From: CAYTXJ01 sp965613025
GTDB lineage: Bacteria > Desulfobacterota > DSM-4660 > Desulfatiglandales > JALVMZ01
NCBI GenBank assembly: GCA_965613025.1
Contig: CBFDUE010000005.1
Location: forward strand, 1-64,000
Length of the DNA: 64,000 nt
Direction of reading: 5' to 3'
Shown piece after piece: positions 43,029-51,563 of the stretch. The first letter of the stretch is position 1. Each line of letters begins with the position of its first letter. The notes beneath the pieces were generated by a model. It was not told the DNA's origin, did not search any database, and was given only the letters and a program-made list of their open reading frames with translations. The position numbers and the translations under genes were made by a program.

Positions 43029-44348
43029 ATGGATGCTAAAAAGACCGAAACCATATCTTTAAAGCTCTTTTCAGATATCTCCCTTCTACCCTTAGCCACA
43101 TCATTTGTGGAAAATGGCTCTAAAGTCTTTGGCCTTTCATCTAAGGATTCCTTGAGCTTAGCACTTGCCACAGAAGAGATCTTTGCCTATCTATGTAGAG
43201 TTACTCATGTTCCCTTTAATCTGGAAATCCTGGCTCAAAAGGGTGGTTATTATGTAAAGGTGGATTTTCTACTTCCCATTGAGGATTTTAATATGCGAAT
43301 CTTCAATATTGCATCATCCATTTCCTTAGAAGATGAGCAGGGGCTGGAAGAGCTTGGGCTCTTTATTGCATCCAGAAAGGTGGATCGTTTTCAGTTATCT
43401 GAGCTTTCTCCTGGTGGGATAATCCTATCTCTTATCAAGGAAAAGAGTTATCCTGAGACAGATAATTTAAGAATTCCTGAGCCTGAGGAGGCAGAAAGCT
43501 ATTCCATTAAAAGACCCTCTCCTGAAGAGTTAAAATTGTTTGTGGTCATTACAGACAGTAATTATCCTAAGCTATTGATTCCCAAAAGTTTTAGATACCC
43601 AGGTAAAGTGGTGGATATGTTTTTGTCTGGTCATTATGATGCCGCCCTTGCATATGGGGAGACAGGTTCAATTGTGGGTGGTATTGTATGGCAGTGGTCT
43701 GGGCCAAAGACAGTTGAATTTTTTGGCCCTTATGTCTTTAGTAAATCGTTTTCAAAGGATATATCACGGGATCTTTTAGATAGTTGCATATCTTCTATTG
43801 CAAAATCACCAGTGGTTGCTTTAATAAACAGGCTTCCAACTGATGAACTTCCAAAAGAGCAATTTGAACTTTTAGGAGCTCTGGATATAGTTAAAGATGA
43901 TAACTCTATTGTGTCTCTTCCCACATACTTTCGCCAGATGCAAGAAGATACAGGTTCTTATGTCTGGATAGATCCGGCTATTGAAAAGTTTTTAAGATCG
44001 GAATATGGTCGTTTGGTTCTTCCAAGAGAGATAAGGATTGTAAGAGATTTGGGTGAAGAAAAAGAAAGATATTCTGTCCTATCAACGGATTTTGATAGGT
44101 CTTTAAATATGGTGATCTTAAGACCCATACGTTCAGGGAAAGATTCAATGGATAATATAAGAAATCATATTAATCTCTTTCAGAGGGAGTCCATCAGATC
44201 CGTGTTTTTTGAAATGGATCTTGCGCACCCCTGGCAGGTCAGCTTTACTGAAGGCCTTTTAAAAAGTAATTTTTCTCCCAAACTAATCTTACCCTATGCG
44301 GGGGATTCAGATATCTTGGTATTTCAGTGGGGTAATAGGGGGTCATGA
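43029..44348 (+). CDS. GHKL-like / GNAT-like fusion protein, unknown function
   Basis: 439 residues. Residues 1-140 look like an RsbW-type ATPase fold: SLALATEEIFAYLCRVTH is in the N-box position but lacks the Asn, and LEELGLFIASRKVDRF is at the G2 position, so ATP binding may be lost. Residues 150-439 resemble a GNAT-like region (SIVGGIVWQWSGPKTVEFFG, FELLGALDIV) without a clear acetyl-CoA loop. AAGGA lies 8 bases before the ATG. It overlaps the aminotransferase gene by 4 bases (ATGA). The domain pairing mirrors the separate GNAT and RsbW genes at 35124-36946. Confidence 0.55.
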   Translation: MDAKKTETISLKLFSDISLLPLATSFVENGSKVFGLSSKDSLSLALATEEIFAYLCRVTHVPFNLEILAQKGGYYVKVDFLLPIEDFNMRIFNIASSISLEDEQGLEELGLFIASRKVDRFQLSELSPGGIILSLIKEKSYPETDNLRIPEPEEAESYSIKRPSPEELKLFVVITDSNYPKLLIPKSFRYPGKVVDMFLSGHYDAALAYGETGSIVGGIVWQWSGPKTVEFFGPYVFSKSFSKDISRDLLDSCISSIAKSPVVALINRLPTDELPKEQFELLGALDIVKDDNSIVSLPTYFRQMQEDTGSYVWIDPAIEKFLRSEYGRLVLPREIRIVRDLGEEKERYSVLSTDFDRSLNMVILRPIRSGKDSMDNIRNHINLFQRESIRSVFFEMDLAHPWQVSFTEGLLKSNFSPKLILPYAGDSDILVFQWGNRGS

Positions 44349-45460
44349 TTTTCCCTCAGCTTGATAGGCTTGTCCCATCTCATGTAAAACGCTTTGAGGC
44401 ATATATCCCCAGCAAACCAGATGATGTGCTCATGAAATTGTATGGCTGCTCTCGCCTCTTTAGACTCAATAACAATGAAAATCCATTAGGCCCACCTCCC
44501 TCTGCACAAAAGGTGATAAAAGAGTTTCCTCCTCCTAAGGCATCTATCTATCCAAGTGGTGATGCATATCATCTGCGTTATAGGCTTGCAGAAAAATTTG
44601 GCCTTCATCCAGATCAGATTTTGGTCGGAAATGGGGCAAATGAGGTCATTACCTTTGTGATTAAGGCATTTTGTCAGGAAGGAGATAATATCATCACTGC
44701 TGATAAGACTTTTGCAGTATATGAGTGGGTGGCTGAATTTTCTGGCTTTAAGGCCAAGTTGGTGCCATTAAAAGATTTTGGATTTGATGATGAAGGGATG
44801 CTTCAAGAGATTGATGATAGGACCAAGATAATCTTTATCTGTAATCCCAATAATCCAACTGGCAAATACTGGGATGAGGTAAAGCTTAGGAGATTTTTAG
44901 ACAGGATAGGTGGAAATCAGATCGTGGTTATTGATGAGGCCTATTTTGAATTTGTAGAGAAAGAGGACTATCCCAATGGTATATACCTTATTTCTGAATA
45001 TCCTAATCTTGTAATATTTAGGACATTTTCTAAGATGTATGCCCTTGCAGGGCTAAGAATAGGTTATCTGGTGGGTTCCTTAGATGTGGTAAACATAATT
45101 CGAAAGACATGTGTTGTCTATTCAGTAAATGCACTTGCACAGTTAGCGGCAGTTGCCTGCCTTGATGATGAGGAGGAGCATATCTTTAAGACAAGAGAGA
45201 TGGTTAAAGAGGGAAAAGAATTTCTTAAAAGAGAGCTCAAAAATCTTGGTCTTACCACAGTTTCAGGTGAAGGTAATTTTATTATGGTAAAACTTCCCAT
45301 AAATGATAACCTTGCCTACAGAAGACTAATGACCCAAGGGGTTATGGTTCGCACAATGACAGGCTTTAGATTCCCTAACTGGATAAGGGTCACCATCCAT
45401 AAGATGGAGGCTATGGAGGCATTTGTTGAGTCTCTTTCAAAGATTTTGAAAAATGTATAG
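44345..45460 (+). CDS. HisC-like PLP aminotransferase
   Basis: 371-residue fold-type I aminotransferase of the histidinol-phosphate group: RLNNNENPLGPP, VGNGANEVI, FICNPNNPTGKY, VIDEAYFEF and the PLP lysine in RTFSKMYALAGLRIGY. No other his genes are nearby. Its position between a GHKL/GNAT-like fusion and a ThiF-like E1 suggests a specialised amino donor reaction, not histidine synthesis. That is inference; it could still serve as the cell's HisC. Confidence 0.85.
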   Translation: MIFPQLDRLVPSHVKRFEAYIPSKPDDVLMKLYGCSRLFRLNNNENPLGPPPSAQKVIKEFPPPKASIYPSGDAYHLRYRLAEKFGLHPDQILVGNGANEVITFVIKAFCQEGDNIITADKTFAVYEWVAEFSGFKAKLVPLKDFGFDDEGMLQEIDDRTKIIFICNPNNPTGKYWDEVKLRRFLDRIGGNQIVVIDEAYFEFVEKEDYPNGIYLISEYPNLVIFRTFSKMYALAGLRIGYLVGSLDVVNIIRKTCVVYSVNALAQLAAVACLDDEEEHIFKTREMVKEGKEFLKRELKNLGLTTVSGEGNFIMVKLPINDNLAYRRLMTQGVMVRTMTGFRFPNWIRVTIHKMEAMEAFVESLSKILKNV

Positions 45461-45506
45461 ACTTTAATTGTGTGAGAATAGAAAAATTGATTTATGAGGT
45501 TAAGTT

Positions 45507-46313
45507 ATGAAAAAAGAAGAGCCTCTATTTAATAGAACCTTGCCTATATTGGGAGAGAGGGGTCTTTCAGTCATTTCAAAGGCGAGTATATCAATATCTG
45601 GCTTAGGAGGTGTTGGTGGAGGGACATTCCTTGCGCTTGTTAGAGCAGGGGTGAGGAGGTTCAGGCTCGCTGAGAATGGAATTTTTGATGCTCCAGATAT
45701 GAATAGACAGATGGCTGCATTTGGCTTTACCCTTGGACGCCCGAAGTTGGATGTTTATGTTGAACTTGCCAAATCCATTAATCCAGATTTGGAACTTGAG
45801 CTTTTTCCGGAAGGGATAAGTGTTGAAAATCTGGAAAGATTTCTTGAAGGAAGCGATGTTTATGTGGGAGTAATTGATTATGAAAAAGGAGAAGATGTCA
45901 AAAAGATGACCCCAAAGTTTTTAAAAAAGTTCCATATCCCCCTATTTACATGTGCAGTAATAGGTTTTGGGGCATTGATGATAAATTACCATCCAGATGA
46001 GATGATGCCAGATGAATTCTGGCAATTGGCCTTTGAAAAGTCAAAAGATATACCATTTGGTCTTTTACCCCATAAGATTAGCAGATGTTTTAATAGTGAA
46101 ACCATAAAACGTATTGAAAAGGCATTTAATAACAATATATCTGCTACGACAAGTATAGGTGCGTTGTGTTCAAATGTTTTACTTGCTTCAGAAGTTCTCA
46201 TATGGCTTTTAAGAGGTATGGAATATGTTAAAAGAGGACCGGTATTTGCTCCATATTTTGTTGCCCTCGATCTAATGGACATGTCTTTTTCAATAAAAGA
46301 CATAAGGGAGTAG
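45507..46313 (+). CDS. ThiF/MoeB/E1-like adenylyltransferase
   Basis: 268 residues. It has the nucleotide loop ISGLGGVGGGTF, the arginine-finger region DMNRQMAAFG, GRPKLDVY, and DVYVGVIDYEKG where E1-like enzymes have the Mg-binding Asp. The zinc-binding CxxC pairs of MoeB/ThiF are absent. E1-like proteins adenylate a C-terminal carboxylate of a ubiquitin-like protein, peptide or tRNA. No such partner is adjacent; the MoaD-like protein at 9374 is distant. GAGG precedes ATG 45507, 46 bases after the aminotransferase. Confidence 0.85.
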   Translation: MKKEEPLFNRTLPILGERGLSVISKASISISGLGGVGGGTFLALVRAGVRRFRLAENGIFDAPDMNRQMAAFGFTLGRPKLDVYVELAKSINPDLELELFPEGISVENLERFLEGSDVYVGVIDYEKGEDVKKMTPKFLKKFHIPLFTCAVIGFGALMINYHPDEMMPDEFWQLAFEKSKDIPFGLLPHKISRCFNSETIKRIEKAFNNNISATTSIGALCSNVLLASEVLIWLLRGMEYVKRGPVFAPYFVALDLMDMSFSIKDIRE

Positions 46314-46409
46314 AAAAAAGAATATTATAGAGGAATTCTTGCTATAGGCCAAGGTTTGCCTTAGCAGACTCAGCAGCACGAAGGGCAAGATTCCTGTCAA
46401 TATCTACAA

Positions 46410-46716
46410 TCATGCTGATCTTGGCTGATCTTGGATAGTTTCAAAAAAATAATTTAGTGATATGCAGTATCCGTATCTTTCAAGGGGGCTTTCCAGCTCC
46501 TTTCTCAACACCAGGGCCAGGAAGCTTAAGAACACATGCCCTCTGATGTTTTCATCCTTCTTCAATAAGATCATACCCGCTACCATTTCTCGCATGTGCG
46601 GTCCGAACCTGAGACGAATAGACGGTGAACCTTTCCGATTTTCAACGATTTGCAGATAAAGATCCTGCCCACAAGATAGCCTGCCACTGCACCCATATAC
46701 CGTTTCTTATATCGCA
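46410..46716 (-). pseudogene. IS1634-like transposase remnant
   Basis: Two pieces of one transposase in different frames. Near 46600-46675 a frame reads DLYLQIVENR, like the N-terminus of IS1634-type transposases (YLQIVENYR). At about 46410-46595 another reads ENIRGHVFLSFLALVLRKEL, the conserved C-terminal helix of the same family. The whole catalytic middle is missing. This degenerate copy, with flanking DNA containing no other credible gene, fills the gene-free stretch 46314-46719. Confidence 0.65.
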
Positions 46717-46719
46717 TCC

Positions 46720-46959
46720 CTATTCTCCCTTGCTAAGACCCTTTCTTCTTTGCTTTATCTTCTGAAGCCCCTGTTCAATATCCTTTGCGCTGAATCTCTT
46801 AAGACAATTGGTGCACTGATATATCTCTTCTACTATCTTGTCATAGACCAAGTTATCAGAAAAGTTTACCCTTCTAAATCTCATGGAAAAGTTGTAAATC
46901 CTTTTAAAGTCCCTACCCTTGCATTTGTCACATTCAAAATACTCTATCATATCTTCCAT
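46720..46959 (-). CDS. Small zinc-ribbon-like protein
   Basis: 79 residues with two Cys pairs, ECDKC and QCTNC, 38 residues apart, so a zinc ribbon is likely. The rest is basic and helical. AGGAGG stands about 9 bases before ATG 46959. It follows the DUF1786 gene on the same strand by 36 bases and is probably its operon partner. No further function visible. Confidence 0.65.
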   Translation of the reverse strand: MEDMIEYFECDKCKGRDFKRIYNFSMRFRRVNFSDNLVYDKIVEEIYQCTNCLKRFSAKDIEQGLQKIKQRRKGLSKGE

Positions 46960-46995
46960 AACCCAAATCCTCCCTTTGATCGCTACCCATCATAT

Positions 46996-48072
46996 TCATA
47001 TAAGAGGTATGGGATCAAGCCCCTTTTTTCTTCTGATGGACTCTAATAATCCCACTGTGCCTGTCATCATGTTATCCCCAAGGGGGGCTCCATATTTAAA
47101 GCTAAGGGAACTCTCTTTTAAGATCTGTCTTTTTGGCCCTGTTAATAACATGATCTCCGGATTATCAATCCCAATGCCCTTCCTTACCCATGCACCATGC
47201 CCCCCTTCTGATAATACCTCCCTATGAGAGAGGGTACCGTCTAAGAGTCTATGAACTAATGTCTCTATCTTGGCTGTAGTTATATCCACTGTGTGATACT
47301 CAAAAAATCCCATAAGCTCATCCCCATCCAATGTGGCACACAGGGTATGTGAGGTTGCCACATCCATTATGAGCCTCCTTCTCTTTATGTAAGCTTCAGG
47401 GTCCACACAGGCTCCCATAATGGCTGCCATGCCGCTATCCATTACATATATCTCCTCTGCCCCAAAGTGCTCTGCACACAAAGATATGCTCTTAAGCCTG
47501 CTTAAAAAGGGAGGGATCTCTGAACGCTCATATAGTAGAGAGTGTGGATATGGGGAGTCTGAAAGTGCCCTTTTAAATACATGGTTTCTAAATTCAAGAT
47601 GAGACATGCCATCCTTGGGGATACCGTGATCCTGGGCACAGATACCCACAATTTCAGGTGGAAGGGGGATTCCCATATATCTAAGAAGGGCCTTTATACC
47701 TTCATGATCAATGTCTTTAAATTCAATATGCTGATATCTTTGAGATCCAATAAGATCCTCTGCCTTACTATCATCAATTACTATCAATCCCCTGCCTTTA
47801 ACCCGATCTGGATCATGATGAACTGTCTTTGATGCACTCTTAGATATAATAATCTCCCTTCCTTGCCTTACCTTTTCAATGAGAGCGTGTGTTACTGCTC
47901 CCCCTCCCATCTCCACTCCAGTTATAAGGAGATCTTTTTGGGAATTTTTGATCTTATCTGAAATGGTAAGCACAGGTGAAGGAGATACAATTTTATAGTG
48001 GATATTCTCTTTTAGATCATACCAGAGGATATCCATTGTTCCAGCACCTATATCTATAAGAAGAAGTTTCAT
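46996..48072 (-). CDS. DUF1786 ASKHA-like protein
   Basis: 358 residues. The N-terminal IDIGAGTMDILWYD resembles the phosphate-1 loop of actin/Hsp70-type ATPases, and VMDSGMAAIMGA and IMDVATSHTLCATLDGDEL look like later ASKHA segments. DUF1786 proteins are sometimes annotated as pyruvate formate-lyase activating-like, without evidence I can verify. Start ATG 48072, weak ribosome-binding site. tRNA-Thr lies 20 bases upstream on the same strand. Confidence 0.75.
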   Translation of the reverse strand: MKLLLIDIGAGTMDILWYDLKENIHYKIVSPSPVLTISDKIKNSQKDLLITGVEMGGGAVTHALIEKVRQGREIIISKSASKTVHHDPDRVKGRGLIVIDDSKAEDLIGSQRYQHIEFKDIDHEGIKALLRYMGIPLPPEIVGICAQDHGIPKDGMSHLEFRNHVFKRALSDSPYPHSLLYERSEIPPFLSRLKSISLCAEHFGAEEIYVMDSGMAAIMGACVDPEAYIKRRRLIMDVATSHTLCATLDGDELMGFFEYHTVDITTAKIETLVHRLLDGTLSHREVLSEGGHGAWVRKGIGIDNPEIMLLTGPKRQILKESSLSFKYGAPLGDNMMTGTVGLLESIRRKKGLDPIPLI

Positions 48073-48092
48073 GGTCTTATACAGAAAATAAG

Positions 48093-48165
48093 AGCCACCG
48101 CACGGATTCGAACCGTGGACATCCTCATTACGAGTGAGGCGCTCTACCAGCTGAGCTACGGTGGC
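48093..48165 (-). tRNA. tRNA-Thr (CGT)
   Basis: Reverse complement gives a 73-base cloverleaf: acceptor GCCACCG/CGGTGGC, D arm AGCTCAGCTGGTAGAGC, anticodon stem CCTCA/TGAGG with loop CTCGTAA (anticodon CGT), and T loop GTTCGAATC. The CCA is not encoded, unlike in tRNA-His of this window. Confidence 0.96.
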
Positions 48166-48212
48166 ATCTCTATTAGATTAATCCATTTTAAATAAAAGAT
48201 CTATCCTATTAT

Positions 48213-48364
48213 GAGAGCTTTGCATAACCCCTTCTTACACTGGGGGTTACACCTCCCTCCGGGTCGGAGACCTCTCCGGGTCGGAGACCAGACCCCCAAA
48301 AATTAACTTAAAATAACCCATAATTACAGTCTTTTCTGAGAGCTTTGAAAAATTCAAAGCTCTC
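48213..48364 (-). repeat. Dispersed palindromic repeat A, copy 2 (with internal duplication)
   Basis: Same element as at 9678, inverted: terminal hairpin 48338-48364, far end GAGAGCTTTG at 48213-48222. It is 152 bp because of a GC-rich insertion holding two tandem copies of CTCCGGGTCGGAGACC (about 48255-48290). It begins one base after the coaD stop codon, so its hairpin may act as the 3' end of the superoperon transcript. Confidence 0.9.
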
Positions 48365-48365
48365 A

Positions 48366-48851
48366 TTATGTATTAAATCTTTTCTTTAACATCTCATGAA
48401 CTACCGATGGAACCAGTCCGCTGACATCTCCACCAAACCTTGCGGCCTCCTTTACAATTGTGGAACTTATATAGAACCACTTATAGTCTGTCATAAGGAA
48501 CACAGACTGTATCTCTCGGTTCAGCTTTCTGTTCATCAGTGCCATCTGAAATTCATATTCAAAATCAGACATAGCCCTAAGACCTTTTACAATTATATTA
48601 GTCTTTTTGCTTGCCACATAATCTACTAAAAGACCATCAAAGTGATCCACCTCCACATTTTTAAGCCCCTTTACCGCTTCTTTAATCATATATATCCTCT
48701 CTTCCAAGGTAAAGAGGGGCTGCTTTTGTGGATTCTTTAAGATAGCAACAATTACTCTGTCAAATATCTTTAGTGCCCTTTTAATAACACTAAGATGGCC
48801 ATTAGTGATGGGGTCAAATGTGCCTGGATATATGGCTAATTTTTCACACAT
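48366..48851 (-). CDS. coaD: Phosphopantetheine adenylyltransferase
   Basis: 161 residues, normal length. YPGTFDPITNGHLSVI carries the HxGH-like (NGHL) nucleotidyl site; VKGLRAMSDFEYE and YISSTIVKEAA are also seen. It makes dephospho-CoA from 4'-phosphopantetheine. ATG 48851 overlaps the rsmD stop by one base (TAATG), with GGAGAAGG in front. Last gene of the rpsB superoperon, ended by a palindromic repeat. Confidence 0.96.
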   Translation of the reverse strand: MCEKLAIYPGTFDPITNGHLSVIKRALKIFDRVIVAILKNPQKQPLFTLEERIYMIKEAVKGLKNVEVDHFDGLLVDYVASKKTNIIVKGLRAMSDFEYEFQMALMNRKLNREIQSVFLMTDYKWFYISSTIVKEAARFGGDVSGLVPSVVHEMLKKRFNT

Positions 48852-49408
48852 TATCCTTCTCCACAAGAAAGAATAGATATCTTTATATCTCCATATATCT
48901 TAACCGCAGATATGTAAAAATTGGGAATCAATAGGGGTATAGACTCTGTCTTTTTACTTTCAATCACTATATCACATGGGATTTTAAAAGGCTGTTCCAT
49001 GGCAAGTCTCTTTAACAGTGGTGATATTAATCCTTTTTCATACGGTGGGTCAATAAAAATGAGATTAAATCCCTCTATCTTTAAGGGTATCTTAGGAAGA
49101 CCTTTTCTAAGGTCCTTTCCTATTATCATTGCCTTATCTGAAAGACCACATATTCTAAGATTTTCTCTTATAAGCCTCAGGGACTTAGGTGAATAGTCTA
49201 TAAATAGAGCAAAAGAGGCCCCCCTACTCAATGCCTCAATTCCCATAATACCAGTTCCTGCAAATAGATCCAAAACGCTTAAGCCAGATAGTTCATTACC
49301 TATAATATTAAATATGGCCTCTCTTATCTTCTGAGAGGTGGGTCTTATACCTGTTCCCTTAAACGAACTCAGCCTTCTTCCCTTTATTTTACCTCCTGTA
49401 ATCCTCAT
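48851..49408 (-). CDS. rsmD: 16S rRNA m2G966 methyltransferase
   Basis: 185 residues: RITGGKIKGRRL, RPTSQKIREAIFNIIG, the SAM loop VLDLFAGTGIMGIEALSRGA and the catalytic FIDPPYEKG. The rsmD-coaD pairing is conserved in many bacteria. It overlaps pssA by 4 bases. Confidence 0.94.
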   Translation of the reverse strand: MRITGGKIKGRRLSSFKGTGIRPTSQKIREAIFNIIGNELSGLSVLDLFAGTGIMGIEALSRGASFALFIDYSPKSLRLIRENLRICGLSDKAMIIGKDLRKGLPKIPLKIEGFNLIFIDPPYEKGLISPLLKRLAMEQPFKIPCDIVIESKKTESIPLLIPNFYISAVKIYGDIKISILSCGEG

Positions 49409-50196
49409 GGATTGGTTGGAGTCTGGGGCTCTGTATCCATTCCCCCTTTCTCATCCGATACCCTTCTTCGCTTCAATATAAGAAGACTAAAAGGGCCTGA
49501 TAATACATAAAGAAACACTATGGAAAATATCATTATCCTGGGTCTATACGCTATCAGAATAAGGAACAGGATAATATAGAGAAAGACATGAAATGCCCCT
49601 GCTTTCCTTATATTAATCTCTTTGAAGCTCTGATATTTTACATTACTTACCATAAGATATGACATGGAAAGCGCTAAGAAAAAGATCAATAAGGGCCTCT
49701 CTTCAAGCCTCAGACCTGTCCCATTGGAAAAGAGCACCATCGAACAGAAAAAGGTGGCAGCAATTGGTATGGGTAGGCCATTGAATTCCTTTGACTTAAA
49801 GCTCCTTACCTCTACATTAAACCTGGCAAGTCTTAATGCTCCACATATCAGATAGATAAATGTGACAATCCAGCCGAGCCTCCCAAAAGGCTGTAGAGAG
49901 TATTTAAAGATGAGTATGGCAGGAGCAACTCCAAAGGCCACAAGATCAGATAAAGAATCGTATTCAAGGCCAAAATGTGAGGTCTTATTGGTCAGCCTTG
50001 CTACCCTTCCATCAATAGCATCCAGAATTCCTGAAAGTATGATGGCAATGGATGCCGCTTCAAACTTTCCACTCATTGAACATATGATGGAATAAAAGCC
50101 TCCAAACAGGCTTGCAGAGGTCAGTATATTGGGAAGCAAGGGTATCTTGATTCCCTCTGACCATCTCTTTACCCTGATTCGTCTCTTTCTTCTCAT
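49405..50196 (-). CDS. pssA: CDP-diacylglycerol-serine phosphatidyltransferase
   Basis: 263 residues, polytopic, with the CDP-alcohol phosphotransferase motif DAIDGRVARLTNKTSHFGLE extending to YDSLSD (D-G-x2-A-R-x8-G-x3-D-x3-D). Makes phosphatidylserine at the inner membrane. It overlaps psd by 4 bases, which carries out the next step to phosphatidylethanolamine. Confidence 0.94.
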   Translation of the reverse strand: MRRKRRIRVKRWSEGIKIPLLPNILTSASLFGGFYSIICSMSGKFEAASIAIILSGILDAIDGRVARLTNKTSHFGLEYDSLSDLVAFGVAPAILIFKYSLQPFGRLGWIVTFIYLICGALRLARFNVEVRSFKSKEFNGLPIPIAATFFCSMVLFSNGTGLRLEERPLLIFFLALSMSYLMVSNVKYQSFKEINIRKAGAFHVFLYIILFLILIAYRPRIMIFSIVFLYVLSGPFSLLILKRRRVSDEKGGMDTEPQTPTNP

Positions 50197-50822
50197 CTAA
50201 GATATCCTATTATATCTCTTCCTGCCTTAACCTTCTCCCCCACCTGCCTTATTATCTCTGAATGTTCTGGCAAAAAGAGATCAACCCTTGAGCCAAATCT
50301 TATAACCCCTAACCTCTGGCCTGCCCTAACCAACTGCCCCCTCTTAAGCCAGCACACAATCCTTCTTGCAAAGATTCCTGCAACCTGAACTACCCTTATC
50401 CTATGGCCATTATGGGTCTCTATGTCAACTATATTTTGTTCATTATTTTCAGATGCCTCATCCCTGTAAGCCATAAAGAATCTTCCTGGTCTATATACTA
50501 TATCCTTTACCTTCCCTCCAAAGGGAATCCTGTTTACATGAACATCCCATATAGACATGAATATACTGATCTTCTGGAATGCATCCCCTTTAATATCCTT
50601 ACCCCTCTCTATGGAGATGATCTTGCCATCTGCAGGTGCAATAATAGCATCTTTTAAATGGGGGATAGCCCTTTCAGGATCCCTGAAAAAGAGCATAAAA
50701 AAAAGTAGTAGTAGAACTGAAATTAGGCTTAATATAGTAAAACCTGCTAAAGCAAAGAAGATAAAAGATATAGATGTTACACATATAAATGGTATAGAAT
50801 CCTTTACAAAGGGGAATCTCAT
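50193..50822 (-). CDS. psd: Phosphatidylserine decarboxylase, archaeal/short type
   Basis: 209 residues, short class. Two N-terminal hydrophobic stretches, then FMSIWDVHVNRIPFGGKV and the self-cleaving site RFGSRVDLFLP, where the Ser becomes the pyruvoyl group. Produces phosphatidylethanolamine. Coupled with pssA by a 4-base overlap; 21 bases after tsaB. Confidence 0.95.
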   Translation of the reverse strand: MRFPFVKDSIPFICVTSISFIFFALAGFTILSLISVLLLLFFMLFFRDPERAIPHLKDAIIAPADGKIISIERGKDIKGDAFQKISIFMSIWDVHVNRIPFGGKVKDIVYRPGRFFMAYRDEASENNEQNIVDIETHNGHRIRVVQVAGIFARRIVCWLKRGQLVRAGQRLGVIRFGSRVDLFLPEHSEIIRQVGEKVKAGRDIIGYLR

Positions 50823-50843
50823 GCCTTTTCCTTATTCATAAAT

Positions 50844-51563
50844 TCATTCATTTGTCAATCTTTGGGAATCTTCAATTAATGGATAGGGATTCTTTCTTAT
50901 ATCCGGAGGATTTATATAGAATGGAACCATATCTTTGATATTACCAAATTCTTTAGTTTTATATCTTTTTATACCACAAAGTCCCACAGAGGATGCCCTA
51001 AGCCCCCATAAACGGGAAGGTATTAGACGAAATCCCAGGTGGCTAAGTGAAGAAAGATACTCATGGTATCTTTCATAACTGTTTCCTATAACCCACATAT
51101 CTCTTTTAAGAATCTCCCTTAGCTCCAAAAGGTGAATACATCTTACAGGCATTAATTGAAAGGATATATTGTAATCCACTATCTTATACATACTAATAAA
51201 TATGTCATCCCTTCTTGCCTCTAATATGGCCAATACCATTCCCTCATAAAGGGTTGATTGAAATGCTATTGCATCTAAGGTATTTACTCCCAGCACAGGA
51301 ATCCCTAAGCAGAAAGAGATGCCTTTTGCAGCCGCAAGCCCCACCCTAAGACCCGTAAAATTCCCTGGTCCAATTGCAACACTAATACATTTAATATCAT
51401 CAAGATCTATTCCCATCCTATCCAATAACTCACTTAAATAGGGCATTAGAAATCTAAAATTGCCCTTTTTTGAACTGAGGAATATCTCAGCCTGAACTCT
51501 CCTGTTATCATCTATCAGGGCAAGCCCCCATCTGTTAGTAGCAGTGTTTAGGGAAAGGATCAC
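50844..51563 (-). CDS. tsaB: tRNA t6A modification protein TsaB
   Basis: 239 residues, ASKHA fold: ILSLNTATNRWGLALI at the start, ISVAIGPGNFTGLRVGLAAA, and GIPVLGVNTLDAIAFQ. TsaB is the non-catalytic partner of TsaD in the threonylcarbamoyl-adenosine pathway. It overlaps rseP by 4 bases. Confidence 0.94.
   Translation of the reverse strand: MILSLNTATNRWGLALIDDNRRVQAEIFLSSKKGNFRFLMPYLSELLDRMGIDLDDIKCISVAIGPGNFTGLRVGLAAAKGISFCLGIPVLGVNTLDAIAFQSTLYEGMVLAILEARRDDIFISMYKIVDYNISFQLMPVRCIHLLELREILKRDMWVIGNSYERYHEYLSSLSHLGFRLIPSRLWGLRASSVGLCGIKRYKTKEFGNIKDMVPFYINPPDIRKNPYPLIEDSQRLTNE

Noticed and set aside
14998..46313. In-frame TGA selenocysteine genes expected because of SelA
   Set aside because: I found no gene whose homology continues past a TGA; all major frames are full length without one.
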